Shown: positions 31,552 through 40,971 of the stretch, in pieces
Position numbering within the stretch: the first letter of the stretch is position 1
How the letters are laid out: every line of letters begins with the position of its first letter
From: an uncultured Chloroflexota bacterium
GTDB taxonomy: Bacteria > Chloroflexota > Anaerolineae > Anaerolineales > Anaerolineaceae
NCBI GenBank assembly: GCA_902774215.1
Contig: CACYHU010000010.1
Location: 1-43,538, forward strand
Direction of reading: 5' to 3'
DNA: 43,538 bases
Made by a program: the position numbers and the translations under genes
Notes under the pieces: generated by a model
Told to the model about the DNA's origin: nothing
The model's database searches: none
The model's input: only the letters and a program-made list of their open reading frames with translations

Positions 31552-32651
31552 GCTGCCTCCTCCGCTTCCTGGTCCAGCTGGAGCTGCCGTGCGGCATTGC
31601 TCTTCTGGTTGCGTTTCTTGGTCTCATACATGATCAGGGCGACCGTGATGACCGCGTAGGAAACGAACACACGGAAGTATTCACCGATCATGGAGTCGCC
31701 TGTAATGACCGCACCAGCTTTCGGGGCAACGATGAACATCAGGTGGAACAGGATCACACCAAGGAATACATTCCCGATGGAAGCCTTATCGACAGAAGCA
31801 CCGCCGACCAGCAGTGCCGCGATACAGAACATACCGATCTGGGAATGGGATGCATAAGTGGAAATATTTCCCATGTTCTGCAGGTAGATCACCATACCGA
31901 ACCCGGCAAGCACCGTTGAAATGATGATGGAGATGATGCGGGTGCGTTCCACCGCGATACCGGCGGAGCGGGCCACTTCCATATCCTGACCGACCGCGCG
32001 CATGTCCTGCCCAAGCTTCGTCCGGCGGAACCAGACGATGATGAGGCACATCAGAGCGATAATACAAAGTGTCAGTATAGGGATCTTCACGCCCTGAATG
32101 CGGATCGCCCAGGCATTATCCAGACACTGGCGCATGTTCAGCAGGCTGACAGTATTGCGGATGCCATAGCCGCGCGGCAGTTTGATGGATGAGTGCTTGA
32201 TCGGGATGATGGGACCCATCATGTAAAGCACGACAAGCTGGTAGACACCGTTCAGGAAGTAGCTGATAATGTAGCTCGTCACCATTTCCCGGCCTTTTGC
32301 CATGTTCAGCAGTGTGCCGCACATCCATCCAAGGAAAACGGAGATCGGGATCGAGACGATCATTGCCAGAACAACACCCGGGATACCCCAGATCTGCCAG
32401 TCGGAAACGAAGATCAGCGCGATCTCCGCAGCCATGGCACCCAGGGTCATACCGAAGTTCAGTCCCATACCGGCCATGATCGGGATCAGCAGACTGAGGA
32501 TCAAAAATGCGTTCCGCCCAAGTCTGGTGATGATCTCATTGATCAGATAAGTCGGCGAAAAACCGGAAAGCGGGATACAAATCGCGCAGATGATGACAAA
32601 CATGATCGGCACGGAGTTATCAAGAAGGATGCTTTTGAATGATTTTTTCAT
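31548..32651 (-). CDS. ABC importer permease, BPD_transp_2 family, second subunit
   Basis: This 367-residue permease has about nine membrane helices. The family marks are the GLNFGMTLGAMAAEIAL stretch and GNVFLGVILFHLMF near the C-terminus, as in RbsC and BMP-type (nucleoside/simple sugar) permeases. LGQDMRAVGQDMEVARSAGI matches the coupling-helix block that contacts the ATPase. It starts 2 nt after the first permease gene and overlaps the following small gene by 4 nt. The two permeases likely form a heterodimer. Confidence 0.92.
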   Translation of the reverse strand: MKKSFKSILLDNSVPIMFVIICAICIPLSGFSPTYLINEIITRLGRNAFLILSLLIPIMAGMGLNFGMTLGAMAAEIALIFVSDWQIWGIPGVVLAMIVSIPISVFLGWMCGTLLNMAKGREMVTSYIISYFLNGVYQLVVLYMMGPIIPIKHSSIKLPRGYGIRNTVSLLNMRQCLDNAWAIRIQGVKIPILTLCIIALMCLIIVWFRRTKLGQDMRAVGQDMEVARSAGIAVERTRIISIIISTVLAGFGMVIYLQNMGNISTYASHSQIGMFCIAALLVGGASVDKASIGNVFLGVILFHLMFIVAPKAGAVITGDSMIGEYFRVFVSYAVITVALIMYETKKRNQKSNAARQLQLDQEAEEAA

Positions 32652-32653
32652 TG

Positions 32654-33715
32654 CTATGCCTCCGATTTTCTTGTCAGTGCGTACAGGATCATACCATTAG
32701 AGGCGATCATGCGGATGACTTCACTCATGTCCATATGGACCATGTTGTTCATCACGGTCGGCGTCATGGTCACGATACCCTGGAACAGGATCGTACCGAT
32801 GATCACGTTCGTGATGGATGCCTTGTTGACGGAAGCACCGCCGATCAGGATCGCGGAAACCGCCGGCATGGCCATGTAGAAGGGAGCCATATACAGCTGG
32901 ATAAAACCGAAACCCTGTTCATACACCAGGATCCCGATAGCTGCCAGCCATGTGGAAATGATCACGGAAAGCGTGCGTGTTCTGTCAATGTTGATACCCG
33001 CTGCTTTTGCGAAGACAGGGTTGGAACCGACTGCTGTCATGGCAGTACCGGTTTTCGTATGAAGGAAAGCCCACATCAGGAAAGCCAGCAGGGCAAAGAA
33101 GAGGATTGCGCCTGTCGGGATTGAAAGTTTTCCGATGTTGATCTGCAGGATGTTGGCCAGAGCCTTGTCATAATATCCTTCCAGGGAGATGGTTGTACGC
33201 AGCCCCTTACCGGCAAGTCCCCAAACCATGTTCGGGCTTTTGTAAGGCAGCAGCAGCCACATCATGCACATAAAGGAGACGGAGCTGAAACCGACGTAGG
33301 TAGCGATCATCATTTCGCCGCCTTTGATCTTGTTCAGCAGCTGACCATAGATCCAGCCGAAAATAATGGCGAAGGGCGTCGCGATGATGATAGCCATCAC
33401 AAAACTCATAAATCCATGGAAACCGAATTCGATGGAAAGGGTGGCTCCCAGCAGACCGGAGATAATACCCAGCGGCAAGCCAAAGTTCAGACCGCAGCCT
33501 GAATGGACCATCGGCACCATAGCCAAAACCATGATCGCGTTCCAGCTGAAGCGGTTGATGGTATTGGTCACCTGCATCCAGAAATCCGCGCCGACGATCG
33601 GGGCGGCTATAAACAGGACAAGAAGGAAACCGGCAATAATCAGACGAGGCAGACCGAAGCTGTGTGCCCATCCCTTGATCTTATCTGTAAAGGTTATTGT
33701 TTTCGTTTCTTCCAT
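32654..33715 (-). CDS. ABC importer permease, BPD_transp_2 family, first subunit
   Basis: This 353-residue permease has about nine hydrophobic helices. CGLNFGLPLGIISGLLGA and the coupling block TGTAMTAVGSNPVFAKAAGI, followed by INIDRTR, resemble the second permease and the wider RbsC-like family. GASVNKASITNVIIGTILF is the conserved C-terminal motif. GAGG precedes the ATG at 33715 by 5 nt. It sits 7 nt after the ATPase gene. Confidence 0.92.
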   Translation of the reverse strand: MEETKTITFTDKIKGWAHSFGLPRLIIAGFLLVLFIAAPIVGADFWMQVTNTINRFSWNAIMVLAMVPMVHSGCGLNFGLPLGIISGLLGATLSIEFGFHGFMSFVMAIIIATPFAIIFGWIYGQLLNKIKGGEMMIATYVGFSSVSFMCMMWLLLPYKSPNMVWGLAGKGLRTTISLEGYYDKALANILQINIGKLSIPTGAILFFALLAFLMWAFLHTKTGTAMTAVGSNPVFAKAAGINIDRTRTLSVIISTWLAAIGILVYEQGFGFIQLYMAPFYMAMPAVSAILIGGASVNKASITNVIIGTILFQGIVTMTPTVMNNMVHMDMSEVIRMIASNGMILYALTRKSEA

Positions 33716-33722
33716 ATCAGCC

Positions 33723-35324
33723 TCATTTCACCATACTGACCATCAGTTCACCGAATTCTTCCGACGATGCGGCTGCCGGTTTGATCCCGGCGATCCTGCC
33801 GCCGGAGACAATGGCGATGCGGTCACAGATCATGCGCAGTTCTTCAAGCTCGGAAGAGATCATAACAACAGTCACGCCCGAATCATGATTAAACTTGCGC
33901 AGCGCTTCAAGTACCAGAGCCTTCGCACCCACATCAATACCGCGGGTCGGTTCGGAAACAAAAAGGAATTCCGGTTCCAGCGCAAAAGTTTTCGCCAGGC
34001 AGATCTTCTGCTGGTTCCCGCCGGAAAGCTCACGGGCTTTCTGCTTATGGCCGGTGCACTTGATCTGCAGCAGGTCAATATAATATTCCGTTACATTCTT
34101 GATGGCTTCTTCGTCGCGCCAGGTGACTAAACCGCCAAGATACTTTTTCAGGAACTTATTGTTGATCTGCATCGCCGGGAAAGCGATGTTCCAGCCCAGC
34201 GTTTCATCAAGAAGGAGTCCGACGCCTCTGCGGTCTTCCGAAACGAAAGCAAGCTTGGAATCCAGGCATCTCCGGGGAGAATTCAGCGGGATATTTTTCC
34301 CCATAAAAGTCACCTGTCCGCCGGCCTCATAAAGGCCCATGATACCGTTCGGGATACCGAGCTTACCCTGTCCCGCCAGACCGCCGATACCGAGGATCTC
34401 ACCCTTACGGACATCAAGATTCACATTACGGACTGTTTCACCGGGCATATCGACCCAGAGTTTGCGGATCGACATGACAATTTCTTTATCTGCTCCTTCA
34501 TCCTTTACTGCCTTTTTTGCGTTGGCAGCGGTGTTGTCCACAGAACGTCCCACCATCCAGCGGGTCACTTCCGGAATGGATGTTTCTGAGGAAGGTACAT
34601 CCTGAACCACATGACCGTCGCGCATGACAACGATCCGGTTGCAGACTTCCATAATTTCCTGCAAGCGGTGGGTAATAAAAATAACCGCAATACCGCGGGA
34701 TGCCATTCCCTTGATAGAATCCAGCAGGGCAATAGCTTCCTTTTCCGTCAGGACCGCGGTCGGTTCATCGAGGATCAGCAGCTTCAGCTTGTCATTACTC
34801 AGTTCACGCGCGATTTCGGTGAACTGCTTATGTCCGACAGGCATCTCGGAGATGACCATCTGGTCATCGATCTTGACGCCCATCTTGTCAATAGCCGCAA
34901 CAGCTTCTTCGTTGAGCTTCTTGCGGTCCAAAATGTTCAGCCTTTGTCCGAACACTTCGGAAACGACACTCTTTTTCGTGGGTTCCCGGTTCAGCACAAT
35001 ATTTTCCGCAGCTGTAAAACCGGGAATCAATGAAAATTCCTGATGGACCATGCCGAGACCGGCTGCAAGTGCGTCAAACGGGGACTGAAAATTGACCTTC
35101 TCCCCATTGATGAGGACGTCACCGCCATAACCGCCGGTATCACGGATCTCTTCCATACCAAACAGAATTTTCATCAAAGTACTTTTTCCGGCACCATTTT
35201 CACCCACAAGACCCAGCACTTCCCCTGCGTGAAGGGTAATGTTGATGTCCACAAGCACCTGATTGCCGAAAAAGTCTTTTTTGATGTTTTTCATCTCCAG
35301 TAACGGAGCCTGGTCTTTACTCAT
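33723..35324 (-). CDS. ABC importer ATPase with two nucleotide-binding domains
   Basis: This 533-residue ATPase is of the RbsA/BMP-type fused class. Domain 1 (about 5-260) has Walker A GENGAGKST, a degenerate signature (MPVGHKQF) and Walker B LLILDEPTAVL. Domain 2 (about 275-530) has a degenerate Walker A (GLAGQGKLG), a normal signature LSGGNQQK and an altered Walker B (LFVSEPTRGID). This asymmetry is usual for the class. AAGGA lies about 8 nt before the ATG, inside a heptamer repeat. It energises the two permeases downstream. Confidence 0.94.
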   Translation of the reverse strand: MSKDQAPLLEMKNIKKDFFGNQVLVDINITLHAGEVLGLVGENGAGKSTLMKILFGMEEIRDTGGYGGDVLINGEKVNFQSPFDALAAGLGMVHQEFSLIPGFTAAENIVLNREPTKKSVVSEVFGQRLNILDRKKLNEEAVAAIDKMGVKIDDQMVISEMPVGHKQFTEIARELSNDKLKLLILDEPTAVLTEKEAIALLDSIKGMASRGIAVIFITHRLQEIMEVCNRIVVMRDGHVVQDVPSSETSIPEVTRWMVGRSVDNTAANAKKAVKDEGADKEIVMSIRKLWVDMPGETVRNVNLDVRKGEILGIGGLAGQGKLGIPNGIMGLYEAGGQVTFMGKNIPLNSPRRCLDSKLAFVSEDRRGVGLLLDETLGWNIAFPAMQINNKFLKKYLGGLVTWRDEEAIKNVTEYYIDLLQIKCTGHKQKARELSGGNQQKICLAKTFALEPEFLFVSEPTRGIDVGAKALVLEALRKFNHDSGVTVVMISSELEELRMICDRIAIVSGGRIAGIKPAAASSEEFGELMVSMVK

Positions 35325-35333
35325 TTTGCTTCC

Positions 35334-35372
35334 TTAGGTTTCAGGTTTTAGGTTTTAGGTTTTAGGGGTTAG
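35334..35372. repeat. Heptanucleotide repeat upstream of the importer ATPase gene
   Basis: Units TTAGGTT, TCAGGTT, TTAGGTT and TTAGGTT repeat with period 7. The array supplies part of the SD sequence of the ATPase gene. Confidence 0.85.
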
Positions 35373-35400
35373 AATTTGTCAGTACCGGGATAGATAAGCT

Positions 35401-35428
35401 AACACCTAACACCTAATACCTAATACCT
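35401..35428. repeat. Second heptanucleotide repeat, inverted relative to the first
   Basis: Units AACACCT, AACACCT, AATACCT and AATACCT form four tandem copies. They are near-complementary to the array at 35334-35372, so the two could pair across 28 nt. Confidence 0.85.
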
Positions 35429-35440
35429 TTGATATAAGGA

Positions 35441-35466
35441 AAGGGGAGCACGGGTGGCTCCCCCTT
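35441..35466 (-). terminator. Hairpin between the binding-protein gene and the ATPase gene
   Basis: GGGGAGC and GCTCCCC form a stem, followed on the minus strand by TTTCCTT. It may be a weak terminator or mRNA stabiliser that lets the binding protein be made in excess of the membrane subunits. Confidence 0.65.
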
Positions 35467-35491
35467 CACAACTGCTATATCTCGTAAAAGA

Positions 35492-36676
35492 TTATTTCAC
35501 AGTGAAGTACTTTTCAGGAACTTCGATTTCGGTGGAGCCCATGAAGTGCCCCGGATTGCCCATGATATAGGTATCCTGGTAGATCAGGAAGATGTTATCG
35601 GACTTCACACCGGTTTCGGCGTTGGTGTACTGGGAACCGTTCCAGTTGGCGCCCGGGCTGTAAACACCGTAGGCGGCAGCGATGTCATCGATTTCATCCA
35701 GTTCGGATTCGCCGTTGATGACGTTGATAGCATGTTCAGCCAGACCGGCGGAAACAGTGTAGCCATAGGAGAAGGCCCAGGTACCGAAGCGATCGGCACC
35801 GCCCTTTTCAACGATGGCGTCTTCAACGGTCTTCAGGATCTTTTCGAAGTCGCCGGCGGCTTCAGTGAAGTCCAGGCCCAGCGCACCCGGATAACCCATC
35901 AGCGGGCTCGGGAGGTCAGCTTCGACGAAGTAGCCGCCATAGGCCAGCAGCTGCTTCAGCAGCGGTTCGGTGTGGGCATCGTTGGTGCAGAAGAACGCGG
36001 AGTTCTTGCCGTACTTTTCGATCCATTCCGGAGCGTGTTCAAGAATGTAGGCCTGGGCACCGGCGGTACCGACATCGGACATGGTCGGGTCCGGAGCAGT
36101 TTCCAGAACGAATTTCATGCCGAATTCTTTGCAGGCTTCCTGCATGATGGCAACACGGCGGCTCATGGTTTCATAGCTCATGTGGCGCGGGAAGGAAATG
36201 TGGACGAAAGTGTCAGCACCGAGTTCGTGGGCTGTGCGGATCATCAGGTAACCGCGGGCAACGAAGTCGTTGTTCACCACGAGGTCGGCAGCGCTTCCGA
36301 TTTCCGGCAGGTCTTCGTGGGATTCACCGGCGAAGCAGAGGATATCGGGGCGGCGTTCTTTGATCTGGCGGAAAGCCTCAGTGGTACCGGGGACAGCCTG
36401 GTTCACGATGATGGCTTTCATCAACGGATCATCAGCGAAGTTCACGATGGTCTGGATCGTGGTTTCGAGTTCTTCGGTGAAGTTGTCAGGATAAATGGCG
36501 AGTTTCACAACGTCTTCACCATACTTGGCCTGGACAGCTTCTGCACCGCGGCGGTCGTCTTCTGACTGGGAGACGGAACCGGTAACGATGCCGATATGGA
36601 AATCTTCCGCGCTGACAGTCAGCACGACAGACAGGCTGATAATGACGCACAGGAGCAACAATACAGCTTTCTTCAT
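35492..36676 (-). CDS. DUF3798-type extracytoplasmic substrate-binding protein
   Basis: This 394-residue protein has a signal peptide (KKAVLLLLCVIISLSVVLT, cleavage near SAE). The mature part has the type I periplasmic-binding fold: IGIVTGSVSQSEDDRRGAEA, LVVNNDFVARGYLMIRTA, HISFPRHMSYETM and FFCTNDAHTEPLLKQLLAYGG. These match my memory of the DUF3798 family, which occurs with RbsC-like transporters; the substrate is unknown. No lipobox is seen, so it may be free or held in another way. ATG at 36676 is chosen because AGAGG lies 8 nt upstream. It is the first gene of the importer operon. Confidence 0.85.
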   Translation of the reverse strand: MKKAVLLLLCVIISLSVVLTVSAEDFHIGIVTGSVSQSEDDRRGAEAVQAKYGEDVVKLAIYPDNFTEELETTIQTIVNFADDPLMKAIIVNQAVPGTTEAFRQIKERRPDILCFAGESHEDLPEIGSAADLVVNNDFVARGYLMIRTAHELGADTFVHISFPRHMSYETMSRRVAIMQEACKEFGMKFVLETAPDPTMSDVGTAGAQAYILEHAPEWIEKYGKNSAFFCTNDAHTEPLLKQLLAYGGYFVEADLPSPLMGYPGALGLDFTEAAGDFEKILKTVEDAIVEKGGADRFGTWAFSYGYTVSAGLAEHAINVINGESELDEIDDIAAAYGVYSPGANWNGSQYTNAETGVKSDNIFLIYQDTYIMGNPGHFMGSTEIEVPEKYFTVK

Positions 36677-36765
36677 AATAAACACCTCTCTTTGATTTTT
36701 AATTCTTCCGTTTTCCGGAAGTTTTTTACAACGAAATATTAGTTAATTCCGTGCAATATACGTGA

Positions 36766-36793
36766 ATTTTAACCGATTTTTACTTCAAGTCAA
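36766..36793 (-). promoter_or_regulatory. Promoter of the DUF3798-type importer operon
   Basis: On the minus strand TTGACT (36793-36788) and TAAAAT (36771-36766) are 16 nt apart. The leader to the ATG at 36676 is about 80 nt. Confidence 0.75.
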
Positions 36794-37006
36794 GAAATAA
36801 AGGAGGATTCAGTAAGCAGAAAAACATGTAAAACAGGCAGTATGCAGAATAAACTGTGTCCCGCGGCCGTCTTTTAGTCGTAATCAAAGCAGGCACACAC
36901 ATACACTGCGGCACACCGGTTGTCTCACAAATCTGATTATGCTGATGAATTGCTGATAAAAAACCGAATTACATCACGCGGAAGAATATATGTTGAAAAT
37001 GAGGGT

Positions 37007-37137
37007 GTCGGGGGCAGCGGGTGACCGAAGGTCAGCCCGCGCCCCCGACTGAGAACTAAGGCGCGGGAAGATTCTTCGGCCCCCGGCTGACTTTCGCTCC
37101 GCGCCTGCTGCGAAGCAGCATAAACGCCGGAGGGCAA
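37007..37137. repeat. GC-rich multi-hairpin element, copy B
   Basis: A long hairpin pairs 37007-37026 with 37030-37049 (GTCGGGGGC with GCCCCCGAC at the base, 17 pairs in total). Then GGCGCGG (37060-37066) pairs with CCGCGCC (37099-37105), and TGCTGC-GAA-GCAGCA (37106-37120) follows, then GCCGGAGG. The order equals copy A at 15787-15895. Confidence 0.65.
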
Positions 37138-37238
37138 TTAGCTATTTGAGCAGTATTCCTTTTCCTTCCTGTTTATTCTTCGAAAAAAACAGCTTTCAAG
37201 TCAAAAATAAATATTGCTCATATACAACAGATTTGAAC

Positions 37239-38465
37239 CTACTGATGATCCTCGCCGGTAAGATAACTGTAAAAAGAGGGGTTGACGGTGACCGTCACCG
37301 GTACCACCTTCAGATCCGAATCGATCCTGGCGGCTGCCTCAGCAACAGCATCACTGTTTTCTTCAAGGCTGATAGAATGAAGAGAGTAACTATCGCCCTC
37401 AAAACTGATCACATTATCTGTCACTTGCTTGAATACTTCATTTTCCATTCCGGCCGAAGAGGAAGAGTAATACAGCGGCTGCCAGAAAGAATTGATAAGA
37501 AGCGGTTTTATAAGATTACCGTCAGCATCGAAACAATCATCATACTTATTGGCATAAGCTTCAACCAGTTCATGGAACTTTCCCTTATCAGCAGTTGAAT
37601 CGAACTCGAATACCACATCGATCTCCAATGCAAACGCAAAAAAACGGCCTTCCACCATTTCATGGACTGCATATTTCGGTGAGGGCTCTCCCGGATCCCC
37701 CCATTCCGGCAAATATTCATAAACGGAAACCTTCGGTTCAACCTGAACATAAGCATCTATGTTCTCTGCCTTCAGCAAGGCAGCAAGCTGCAGAATATGA
37801 AGAGGATCGTCATGACTGTAGCGGACCGTGTTTTCCTCCAGGAAGCGCGCATCATTCCCCGCATATTTCATGGAATAACCGGTAGTGGCTTCACTCAGCA
37901 GGATCTCAATACCGGCTTCGCTCAAAATTTCATCGTCAAAAATCAGCGCGGAGCTCATTGCGGACTGAAGCTCAGACAAAATGTCATCGTCCGAGATTCT
38001 GCCGATAAAATGGCGCCCTTTGCCGCTGATTTCGGCAGCATGGTAAAGCATTTCTGCTGCGGTCAATGCAGAGACAGGACCGTTGAAATCCTCATCGTCA
38101 TCAACAAGATCCAACTCCAGTGCAATTGCAGCATAAGGGGCATATTTTTCATCCACACGGATTTCCTCATCAGCGAGAATACCTGCGGCTTTGCCGGCAT
38201 ATGCCAAAGCCAGCTCTTCCATTTTTGCGAGCCGCACCGCACCAACCACCGCGTCAGAAAGCGTAAGTGTCTCCGCTTCCACCGGTTCCGTATCCATCGC
38301 ATTCAGCGCAGCATTGAATTCGTCAGTACTGACGCTGCTGCCCTTGAAATCGATATCATAATACGCTTTCAGATATGCAGCGGCATTTTCATCCGCCATT
38401 ACTGCACTCTGGAATAACACTGCGCACAAAAGCACAGTCAGAACAACAAAAATCTTATGCTTCAT
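37239..38465 (-). CDS. Secreted acidic protein, possibly with SLH-like repeats
   Basis: This 408-residue protein starts with a signal peptide (KHKIFVVLTVLLCAVLF, cleavage near VMA) and is acidic. The stretch around residues 100-160 (ALELDLVDDDEDFNGPVSALTAAEMLYHAAE) recalls an S-layer homology repeat, with a helix, an Asp/Glu-rich turn and a T/A-x-E-x-x-x-L helix, but the match is loose. The remainder is unfamiliar. A clear AAGGAGAAATCA precedes the ATG at 38465. It is probably exported and may be associated with the cell wall. Confidence 0.7.
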   Translation of the reverse strand: MKHKIFVVLTVLLCAVLFQSAVMADENAAAYLKAYYDIDFKGSSVSTDEFNAALNAMDTEPVEAETLTLSDAVVGAVRLAKMEELALAYAGKAAGILADEEIRVDEKYAPYAAIALELDLVDDDEDFNGPVSALTAAEMLYHAAEISGKGRHFIGRISDDDILSELQSAMSSALIFDDEILSEAGIEILLSEATTGYSMKYAGNDARFLEENTVRYSHDDPLHILQLAALLKAENIDAYVQVEPKVSVYEYLPEWGDPGEPSPKYAVHEMVEGRFFAFALEIDVVFEFDSTADKGKFHELVEAYANKYDDCFDADGNLIKPLLINSFWQPLYYSSSSAGMENEVFKQVTDNVISFEGDSYSLHSISLEENSDAVAEAAARIDSDLKVVPVTVTVNPSFYSYLTGEDHQ

Positions 38466-38547
38466 TGATTTCTCCTTGCATCGTTTAATAATATGCCAAT
38501 CGATATCCAAATTATATCAAATTGTAAACCGCCGATTTAAACTTATT

Positions 38548-39483
38548 TTACTGCTTTTTCTCAATAGGAGGTATGGACATAACATCATACGGTGTCGTTT
38601 GATAAACGAAATAATTCAGCCAGTTGGAATAAAGCAGGTTGGCACATGAACGCCAGCGGCACACAGGCTTTTGTGTATCATCATCATTCGGATAATAATT
38701 TTCCGGAACATGTATCGGCAGTCCGGCATTTTTATCCCGAAGGTATTCCAGCTCCAGCGTGTTAGCGTCATATTCCGCGTGCCCGGTCAGGAATATCTGC
38801 CGTCCGCCGTTCGTTGAAATAGCATAGACCCCGGCCTTTTTACTTTCAGCAAGGATCTTCAGTTCCGGAATCTCCGCTACTGCCTCCCGCGCAAAGGTCG
38901 TGTGCCGGGAATGCGGAATATAAAAGGTATCATCAAATCCGCGGAACAGGATCGAACCCTTATGCGTCACCTGATGTTCAAATACGCCGAAAAGCTTTTC
39001 CGGAAGCGGGATTTTCGGGACATCGTAGTGATAATAAAGACCTGCCTGTGCACCCCAGCAGACATGCAGCGTGGAATATACATGAGACTTGCTCCATTCC
39101 ATGATAGTGCAAAGCTCTTCCCAGTAATCCACATCTTCAAACGCAAGCTGTTCCACCGGAGCACCGGTGATCACCATACCGTCAAAAAAATCATCCTTCA
39201 CCGCATCGAAATTCTGATAAAAAGACAGCATATGCTCCTGAGAGACATTAGCGGGAATATGACTGCTGACACTTAAAAGGTCAAGCTCGATCTGCAGCGG
39301 CGTATTTCCCAAAACCCGGGCAAACTGCGTTTCCGTCACGATTTTGGTGGGCATCAGGTTCAGGAACAGGATGCGCAGCGGACGGATATCCTGATGGACA
39401 GCCCTGTCAATGGGCATGACGAAAATATTTTCTTCAAACAGTATATGTGAAGCAGGCAGATCTGCCGGAATTTTTACAGGCAT
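38548..39483 (-). CDS. metA: Homoserine O-acetyltransferase (MetA-type)
   Basis: This 311-residue enzyme of the MetA class I-amidotransferase fold acylates L-homoserine. The catalytic cysteine is C142 ([15 protein letters not shown]) and the partner His lies in LTGHAEYD. Residue 111 is Glu ([11 protein letters not shown]), which in Bacillus cereus MetA goes with acetyl-CoA use, whereas Gly111 in E. coli goes with succinyl-CoA. This fits the O-acetylhomoserine sulfhydrylase encoded just upstream. The ATG at 39483 overlaps the metY stop by 10 nt, so the two are translationally coupled. Confidence 0.95.
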   Translation of the reverse strand: MPVKIPADLPASHILFEENIFVMPIDRAVHQDIRPLRILFLNLMPTKIVTETQFARVLGNTPLQIELDLLSVSSHIPANVSQEHMLSFYQNFDAVKDDFFDGMVITGAPVEQLAFEDVDYWEELCTIMEWSKSHVYSTLHVCWGAQAGLYYHYDVPKIPLPEKLFGVFEHQVTHKGSILFRGFDDTFYIPHSRHTTFAREAVAEIPELKILAESKKAGVYAISTNGGRQIFLTGHAEYDANTLELEYLRDKNAGLPIHVPENYYPNDDDTQKPVCRWRSCANLLYSNWLNYFVYQTTPYDVMSIPPIEKKQ

Positions 39484-40754
39484 GCGCTGAACCCTCTTTC
39501 AAGATCTGAAATAATGTCATCGATGTGTTCAATACCGATGGAAAGGCGGATGGTATTCTGATAGATATTCTGCTCTGCAAGCTCTTCATCGGTCAGCTGG
39601 GAATGCGTCGTTGTCGCGGGATGGATCACCAGGCTCTTGACATCCGCGACATTGGCAAGCAGCGAAAAAACCTGCAGTGCGTCAATAAATGCATGCGCTT
39701 CCTTCCTGCCGCCTTTAATATTAAAGGTAAAGATGGATGCGCCTCCGTTCGGGAAGTATTTCCTGTAAAGCGCATGATCGGGATGATCAGGCAGGGAAGG
39801 GTGGTTGACCTTTTCCACCTGCGGATGGTTTGCGAGAAACTCAACCACTTTTTCGGTGTTCTCCGCATGCCGCTCCAGGCGCAGGGAAAGCGTCTCCACC
39901 CCCTGCAGCAGCAGCCACGCATTGAAAGGAGAAATAGCCGCACCGGTATCACGGAGCAGAATACAGCGGATGTAGGCGGCAAAAGCCGCCTTCCCTGCCA
40001 CTTCGGTAAAAGTCAGGCCGTGATAACTTGGATTGGGTTCCGCAAATTGCGGGAATTTCCCGGAAGCTTTCCAGTCGAATGTTCCGCCGTCAACAATGAT
40101 CCCGCCCAGTGTTGTGCCATGTCCGCCGATAAATTTTGTTGCTGAATGGACGACAATATCAGCGCCATGTTCAATGGGGCGGATCAGATAAGGCGTTCCG
40201 AAGGTGTTGTCGATCACCAGCGGAATATTATGCTCATGTGCAATGGCTGATATCTTATCAATATCCGGGATATCCGAATTCGGATTGCCCAGTGTTTCAA
40301 GATAGACCGCTTTGGTGTTTGGCTGAATAGCTGCCTTGAGCTCTTCGATATTGTGTGCATCAACAAAAGTGGTTTTAATGCCGTAAGGCTCCAGTGTATG
40401 GGCAAAAAGGTTGTAGCTGCCGCCGTAGATCGTCTTTTGGGAAACAATATGATCCCCGGCTGATGCCAGCGCAAGAATGCTGTAGGTCACGGCAGCCGCT
40501 CCTGATGCCACTGCAAGCGCATCCGCACCGCCTTCCAGTGCCGCGATCCGTTTTTCAAGAACCTCCTGCGTCGGGTTGGAAAGACGTCCGTAAATGTGTC
40601 CGCCTTCGGAAAGATCGAAACGTGCAGCTGCCTGCGCGCAGTTTTCAAAAACATAGGAAGTGGTCTGATAGATCGGTACCGCACGGGCATCGGTTGCGGG
40701 ATCCGGCTGCTCCTGTCCGACATGAAGCTGAAGAGTTTCAAATTTATAAGGCAT
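39474..40754 (-). CDS. metY: O-acetylhomoserine sulfhydrylase
   Basis: This 426-residue PLP enzyme makes homocysteine from O-acetylhomoserine and sulfide. The PLP lysine is K207 in [13 protein letters not shown]. The N-terminus [25 protein letters not shown] start, the SNPT motif, and [15 protein letters not shown] with [10 protein letters not shown] are typical of MetY. ATG at 40754 is chosen because AAGGAG lies 6 nt upstream and the family starts here; the frame stays open for another 52 codons through the leader, which looks non-coding. A long leader and strong promoter precede it. Confidence 0.95.
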   Translation of the reverse strand: MPYKFETLQLHVGQEQPDPATDARAVPIYQTTSYVFENCAQAAARFDLSEGGHIYGRLSNPTQEVLEKRIAALEGGADALAVASGAAAVTYSILALASAGDHIVSQKTIYGGSYNLFAHTLEPYGIKTTFVDAHNIEELKAAIQPNTKAVYLETLGNPNSDIPDIDKISAIAHEHNIPLVIDNTFGTPYLIRPIEHGADIVVHSATKFIGGHGTTLGGIIVDGGTFDWKASGKFPQFAEPNPSYHGLTFTEVAGKAAFAAYIRCILLRDTGAAISPFNAWLLLQGVETLSLRLERHAENTEKVVEFLANHPQVEKVNHPSLPDHPDHALYRKYFPNGGASIFTFNIKGGRKEAHAFIDALQVFSLLANVADVKSLVIHPATTTHSQLTDEELAEQNIYQNTIRLSIGIEHIDDIISDLERGFSACL

Positions 40755-40964
40755 AACGGCTCCTTCTGATTTACAATGGAAACACAGATTTTTGATTTTT
40801 GGAACTGTTATCCGCACAGCAGAAAACTGGTCTCGACTCAGGATGATCAGGGGGTGGTTCAGTGTTCCCCTGTATCTGCGGATTAACAGGTCCGGTTCCT
40901 TCCGATTCATATCTGAGTCAAAGAATACTGTCCCATTGACTCAAACATCAGTATCCCCGAAGAG
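40755..40964 (-). promoter_or_regulatory. Structured 5' leader of metY-metA, candidate regulatory RNA
   Basis: From the predicted start (about 40964) the leader runs about 210 nt. A first hairpin pairs TGAGTCAA with TTGACTCA (about 40911-40945). A long-range stem P1 pairs CTGTTAATCCGCA (40889-40877) with TGCGGATAACAG (40816-40805), 12 bp with one bulged A. Directly stacked on it is P2, CAGGGG (40872-40867) with CCCCTG (40853-40848), extended by GAT/ATC past a bulge. No poly-T follows, so control of translation is more likely than termination. I see no SAM-I, SAM-II, cobalamin or T-box core motif. Confidence 0.5.
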
Positions 40965-40971
40965 TTAAATT

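Larger units (their letters stand above)
36677..37238. other. Intergenic region upstream of the importer operon
   Basis: This 562-nt stretch holds the importer promoter and the GC-rich multi-hairpin element copy B. I see no gene in it. Confidence 0.6.

Noticed and set aside
35546..36565. A 339-codon open frame antisense to the DUF3798-type binding protein
   Set aside because: It mirrors the coding strand, which has a signal peptide, SD and operon context; the antisense frame has none.
40755..40910. A 52-codon in-frame extension of MetY
   Set aside because: The extension covers the structured leader, has no SD and is absent from the MetY family start; AAGGAG precedes the ATG at 40754.
40755..40964. 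A SAM-I riboswitch or T-box in the metY leader
   Set aside because: No GATGAA..CCGGCAACC-type core and no AGGGTGG-type T-box sequence is present.
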